From Streptomyces sp. RKND-216 (GTDB lineage: Bacteria; Actinomycetota; Actinomycetes; Streptomycetales; Streptomycetaceae), in NCBI RefSeq assembly GCF_004795255.1, contig NZ_SSBQ01000002.1, forward strand, positions 911,001 through 975,000: a stretch of DNA of 64,000 nt. Direction: 5' to 3'. The translations under genes and the position numbers were made by a program. Numbering within the stretch: the stretch's first letter is position 1; each line of letters opens with the position of its first letter. Shown piece by piece: positions 62,793-64,000 of the stretch. The notes under the pieces are model-generated. The model saw only the letters and a program-made list of their open reading frames with translations, was not told the DNA's origin and searched no databases.

Positions 62793-64000
62793 TGCGTGTG
62801 AATGCTCACGGCCGGGGACGACGTGGACGCGACCCGCGCGCGGAGGCGCTGCAGCCGCCGCCGGGGGCGCCGCGGCTGACGGGTGCGCCGCCGCGCGTCG
62901 CGGTGGTCGGCGGCGGCATCGCCGGGCTCGCGGCGGCGACCGGACTGGCCGAACGTGGTGCGCGCGTCACGGTGTATGAGAGGGAGTCCGGGCTGGGCGG
63001 TCGGCTGCTGGGCTGGCCGGAGCGTCTCGCGGACGGCAGCCGGGTGACGATGAGCCGCGGCTTCCACGCCTTCTTTCGCCAGTACTACAACCTGCGGGGG
63101 CTGCTGCGGCGTGTGGACGGATCCCTCGGCATGCTCACGCCGCTCGCGGACTATCCGTTGTGGCACCACGACGGTCTGCGTGACGGGTTCCGCGGACTGC
63201 CCCGTACGCCGCCGTGGAACGCGGCGGCGTTCGTGGCCCGCAGCGAGGCCTTCGCCTGGCGGGATCTGACCCGGATCCGGCCGCGAGCGGCACTGTCGCT
63301 GCTGGATGTGCGGGTCCCGGAGGTGTACGCGCGCTTCGACGGCGCCAGCGCCGCCTCGTACCTGGACGCGATCGGGTTCCCGCCCGCCGCCCGGCATCTC
63401 GCGTTCGAGGTGTTCTCACGCAGCTTCTTCGCCGACCCGCGCGACTTCTCCGCCGCCGAACTCGTCCTGATGTTCCACATCTACTTCCTCGGCTCCAGCG
63501 AGGGCCTGCTGTTCGACGTCCCCCGCGAACCGTTCCCGCACGTGTTGTGGGAGCCGCTCGCCGGCTACCTGGCCCGCCACGGTGCACGGGTCCGGACCAA
63601 GACACCGGTGGAGACCGTGCAGCCGCGGGACGCAGGGTTCACGGTCGTCTCCGGGCCGGCCAGCGAGGAGGTGGATGCGGTGGTGCTCGCGCTGGACACC
63701 GCGGGTCTGCAGTCCCTCGTGGGGCGCTCCCCCGGCCTGGGCGACGCCGACTGGCGCTCGCGCGTGGCCGGGCTGCGCGCCGCGCCGCCGTTCCTGGTCT
63801 CCCGTCTGTGGCTGGACCGCCCGGTGGCCGCCGACCGGCCGGGGTTCCTGGGCACCAGCGGTTACGGCCCGCTGGACAACGTCAGCGTCCTCGACCGATG
63901 GGAGGGTGAGGCCCGCCGATGGGCGGAGCGCACCGGCGGTTCGGTCGTCGAACTGCATGCCTACGCCGTGGCCGACGGCACCGACCGCGCGGCCACGGAG
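62792..64000 (+). CDS. crtU: carotene desaturase/methylase CrtU (isorenieratene synthase), 3' end outside window
   Basis: The N-terminal 403 residues of a flavoprotein that converts the beta-rings of beta-carotene to aromatic rings. The FAD-binding motif is VAVVGGGIAGLAAATGLAERGARVTVYERESGLGGRLLGW, and MSRGFHAFFRQYYNLRGLLRRVD follows as in CrtU proteins. An unusual basic N-terminal extension (RVNAHGRGRRGRDPRAEALQPPPGAPRL) precedes the core. GAGGGGGTGCC lies before the ATG. Truncated by the window edge, not biologically. Confidence 0.93.
   Translation, partial: MRVNAHGRGRRGRDPRAEALQPPPGAPRLTGAPPRVAVVGGGIAGLAAATGLAERGARVTVYERESGLGGRLLGWPERLADGSRVTMSRGFHAFFRQYYNLRGLLRRVDGSLGMLTPLADYPLWHHDGLRDGFRGLPRTPPWNAAAFVARSEAFAWRDLTRIRPRAALSLLDVRVPEVYARFDGASAASYLDAIGFPPAARHLAFEVFSRSFFADPRDFSAAELVLMFHIYFLGSSEGLLFDVPREPFPHVLWEPLAGYLARHGARVRTKTPVETVQPRDAGFTVVSGPASEEVDAVVLALDTAGLQSLVGRSPGLGDADWRSRVAGLRAAPPFLVSRLWLDRPVAADRPGFLGTSGYGPLDNVSVLDRWEGEARRWAERTGGSVVELHAYAVADGTDRAATE

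Noticed and set aside
1..64000. tRNA, rRNA genes or CRISPR arrays
   Set aside because: No T-loop-like GGTTCGAATCC signature in a cloverleaf context, no rRNA-like stretches, and no regularly spaced direct repeats were found by reading.

Overview
The window is very GC-rich (about 70 percent), with strong third-position G/C bias, GTG and TTG starts, GGAGG-type ribosome sites, XRE/DUF397 regulator pairs, BREX type 2 (Pgl) genes and a crtY-crtT-crtU cluster. All of this points to a Streptomyces chromosome, or a close relative.

Layout. (1) 1-6.9 kb: a LuxR/AAA regulator that runs off the left edge, a NarL-type two-component system, a DUF4232 lipoprotein, an unrecognised membrane protein and a 42-residue membrane peptide. 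(2) 6.9-43 kb: a dense defence island. It starts with a nuclease-helicase of the DUF2075/Schlafen-group-3 type, then a TerY-P-like triad (VWA protein, PP2C phosphatase, kinase with helix-hairpin-helix). Converging on the triad is a four-gene operon: small membrane protein, Mrr-type nuclease, EACC1-like adaptor, caspase-helicase fusion. Next is a complete BREX type 2 system (pglW, pglX, pglY, pglZ, brxD, brxHI). It is split by an XRE/DUF397 regulator pair, two small genes and a second DUF2075 helicase, and it carries an AIPR-family gene between pglZ and brxD. An unrecognised 457-residue protein follows brxHI. (3) 44.6-47.0 kb: an IS481-family element with an IS3-family element nested inside its transposase gene; ends and target duplications can be read for both. 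(4) 47.2-49.2 kb: a probable type VII secretion cassette (small helical protein, lysozyme-like effector, small membrane protein). (5) 49.4-52.6 kb: a helix-turn-helix protein, a frameshifted conserved gene, a DUF3253 protein and a PlsC-like acyltransferase. (6) 52.9-56.1 kb: a second WXG100-like locus with a 721-residue partner and a lipoprotein. (7) 56.4-60.9 kb: a TPR protein, a DUF4397 surface protein, a class F sortase and an anti-sigma-like membrane protein. (8) 60.9 kb to the right edge: crtY, crtT and a partial crtU, for aromatic carotenoid synthesis.

Most notable observation: the two diverged DUF2075 helicase genes, about 20 kb apart and in opposite orientation, both begin with the same 25-bp sequence. 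It forms the 5' half of a nested inverted repeat (CCCCCA..GCACGA....TCGTGC..TGGGGG). The reading frame through the element differs between the copies, so it is conserved as nucleic acid, not as protein. Its 3' arm contains the likely ribosome-binding G-run. It looks like an uncharacterised cis-regulatory RNA or operator shared by paralogous defence genes. Other strong points are the caspase/EACC1/Mrr operon beside BREX, a 7-G tract in pglX that may allow phase variation, and the precisely reconstructable nested IS.
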